NCBI GenBank assembly: GCA_030621535.1
Contig: JAUXHM010000074.1
Location: 1-6,082 of the forward strand
Direction: 5' to 3'
From: Candidatus Methanophagales archaeon
GTDB lineage: Archaea; Halobacteriota; Syntropharchaeia; Alkanophagales; Methanospirareceae
Length of the DNA stretch: 6,082 nt
Shown: positions 5,193 through 6,082 of the stretch, in pieces
Layout: the number at the start of each line of letters is the position of its first letter
Numbering within the stretch: the first letter of the stretch is position 1
Notes under the pieces: model-generated
What the model was told of the DNA's origin: nothing
Databases searched by the model: none
The model's input: only the letters and a program-made list of their open reading frames with translations
Made by a program: the position numbers and the translations under genes

Positions 5193-6082
5193 ATGACAAA
5201 AAAGAAAGAAGAAGCGGATTTGTTTGTGCCAAGGGAGGTTACAACCGACGAGATCTTCGTTCCCGGGCATCGCGCCTGTATAGGCTGTGGCGAGGCTCTC
5301 GCAATTCGGCACGTGTGCAAAGCGCTGGGAAGAAACGTGATTATCGTTAATGCTACGGGATGTTCAGAAATTATCGCGTCGCTATTACCGCAGACTTCGT
5401 GGTGCGTTCCATGGATTCATACACTGTTTGAGAACACTGCATCAGTGATGTCAGGAATAGAAGCGGCGTATAAGGCGCGAGTGCGAAAAGGCAAAATACC
5501 CGATAAGAAGGTGAAATTTGTTGGATTTGGCGGTGACGGTGCCACTTTGGATATAGGATTACAGGCACTGTCGGGTGCGATGGAACGAGGACATGATTTT
5601 CTTTATTGCTGTTTTGATAACGAAGCGTATATGAATACGGGCATACAACGGTCTTCTTCCACGCCTTATGGTGCATGGACGACCACCGCGCCTGATGGAA
5701 AGAAGAGCATTGGACAGGCGACGTGGAAGAAGAACATGCCCGAAATCGCGGTTGCGCATAAGATACCCTACGTGGCGACGGCTTGTCCTTCGTATCCGTT
5801 TGACTTGATGGATAAAGTTAAAAGAGGATTAGAAATCGAAGGACCTGCTTACGTGCACATATTTTCTCCCTGTCCTACGGGCTGGAGGTCACCGCCGGAA
5901 CTAACGATAGAACTAGGTCGGTTGGCAGTGGAGACCGGTGTTTTCCCGCTTTACGAGGTAATCAACGGCGAATATCGGCTGAATTTCGATTTTACGGACT
6001 TGAAACCCGTGCGTGAATACATGAAACCGCAAAGGAGGTTCAGGCATCTTACGGAGGACATCATAGATAAAATACAGGCGCG
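5193..6082 (+). CDS. porB: Pyruvate:ferredoxin oxidoreductase, beta subunit (3' end cut by window)
   Basis: Catalytic TPP- and [4Fe-4S]-binding chain of POR. The frame is open from 5193 through the right edge (296 complete codons, no stop). Archaeal PorB is usually about 290-330 residues, so little is missing. The four expected cluster cysteines are visible: C29 and C32 in HRACIGCG, C57 in NATGCSE, and C227 in FSPCPTGW. The TPP/Mg site is GFGGDGATLDIGLQ (111-124), with the partner FDNEAYMNTGIQRS (141-154). VPWIHTLFENTASVMSGIEA (72-91) and TPYGAWTT (157-164) are also typical of pyruvate-type beta subunits. The start at 5193 gives 28 residues before the first cluster cysteine, normal for the family. 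An in-frame ATG at 5166 (nine residues longer) has no Shine-Dalgarno and abuts the repeat, so it is less likely. A TGA at 5194-5196 from an overlapping five-codon frame touches the start codon. Confidence 0.93.
   Translation, partial: MTKKKEEADLFVPREVTTDEIFVPGHRACIGCGEALAIRHVCKALGRNVIIVNATGCSEIIASLLPQTSWCVPWIHTLFENTASVMSGIEAAYKARVRKGKIPDKKVKFVGFGGDGATLDIGLQALSGAMERGHDFLYCCFDNEAYMNTGIQRSSSTPYGAWTTTAPDGKKSIGQATWKKNMPEIAVAHKIPYVATACPSYPFDLMDKVKRGLEIEGPAYVHIFSPCPTGWRSPPELTIELGRLAVETGVFPLYEVINGEYRLNFDFTDLKPVREYMKPQRRFRHLTEDIIDKIQA

Overview
The window looks like ordinary archaeal central-carbon-metabolism DNA with unusually structured repeats in its gene gaps. An archaeal source is supported by four things: the four-subunit pyruvate:ferredoxin oxidoreductase in gamma-delta-alpha-beta order, a GTP-type PEP carboxykinase of archaeal flavour, TATA-like boxes at leaderless or short-leader distances from start codons, and a partial gene whose N-terminus resembles the archaeal dihydropteroate-synthase-like family. 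The overall style (moderate GC genes, very A/T-rich repeat-filled gaps) recalls uncultured Euryarchaeota/Halobacteriota such as the ANME-1 lineage. That assignment is an impression from memory, not a demonstrated one.

Layout. 1-102 (minus): 5' end of a gene running off the left edge. 103-328: a gap holding a composite inverted-repeat element and T-rich tracts. 329-814 (minus): an Lrp/AsnC-family regulator. 815-943: a divergent control region with a likely leaderless promoter and an 18-bp palindrome for the regulator, and a TATA-like box plus strong Shine-Dalgarno for the next gene. 944-2812 (plus): GTP-dependent PEP carboxykinase. 2813-2957: A/T-rich 55-bp repeat units that begin inside the end of the carboxykinase gene. 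2958-3503, 3506-3796, 3858-5045 and 5193-end (plus): porG, porD, porA and porB, the last cut by the right edge about 296 codons in. The porA-porB gap (5046-5192) contains an inverted array of a 9-10 bp CACAGATTA-type repeat.

How the genes fit together. POR interconverts acetyl-CoA + CO2 + reduced ferredoxin with pyruvate + CoA. PEPCK converts oxaloacetate to PEP for gluconeogenesis. In an autotroph or acetyl-CoA-assimilating anaerobe these are two steps of one biosynthetic route, with carboxylation of pyruvate to oxaloacetate between them (no carboxylase gene is visible here). The divergent Lrp-type regulator is the obvious candidate to control PEPCK and itself.

No new enzymatic system is visible. 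The items most worth a second look are the repeat families, their placement inside and beside the por operon, and the divergent Lrp/PEPCK control region.
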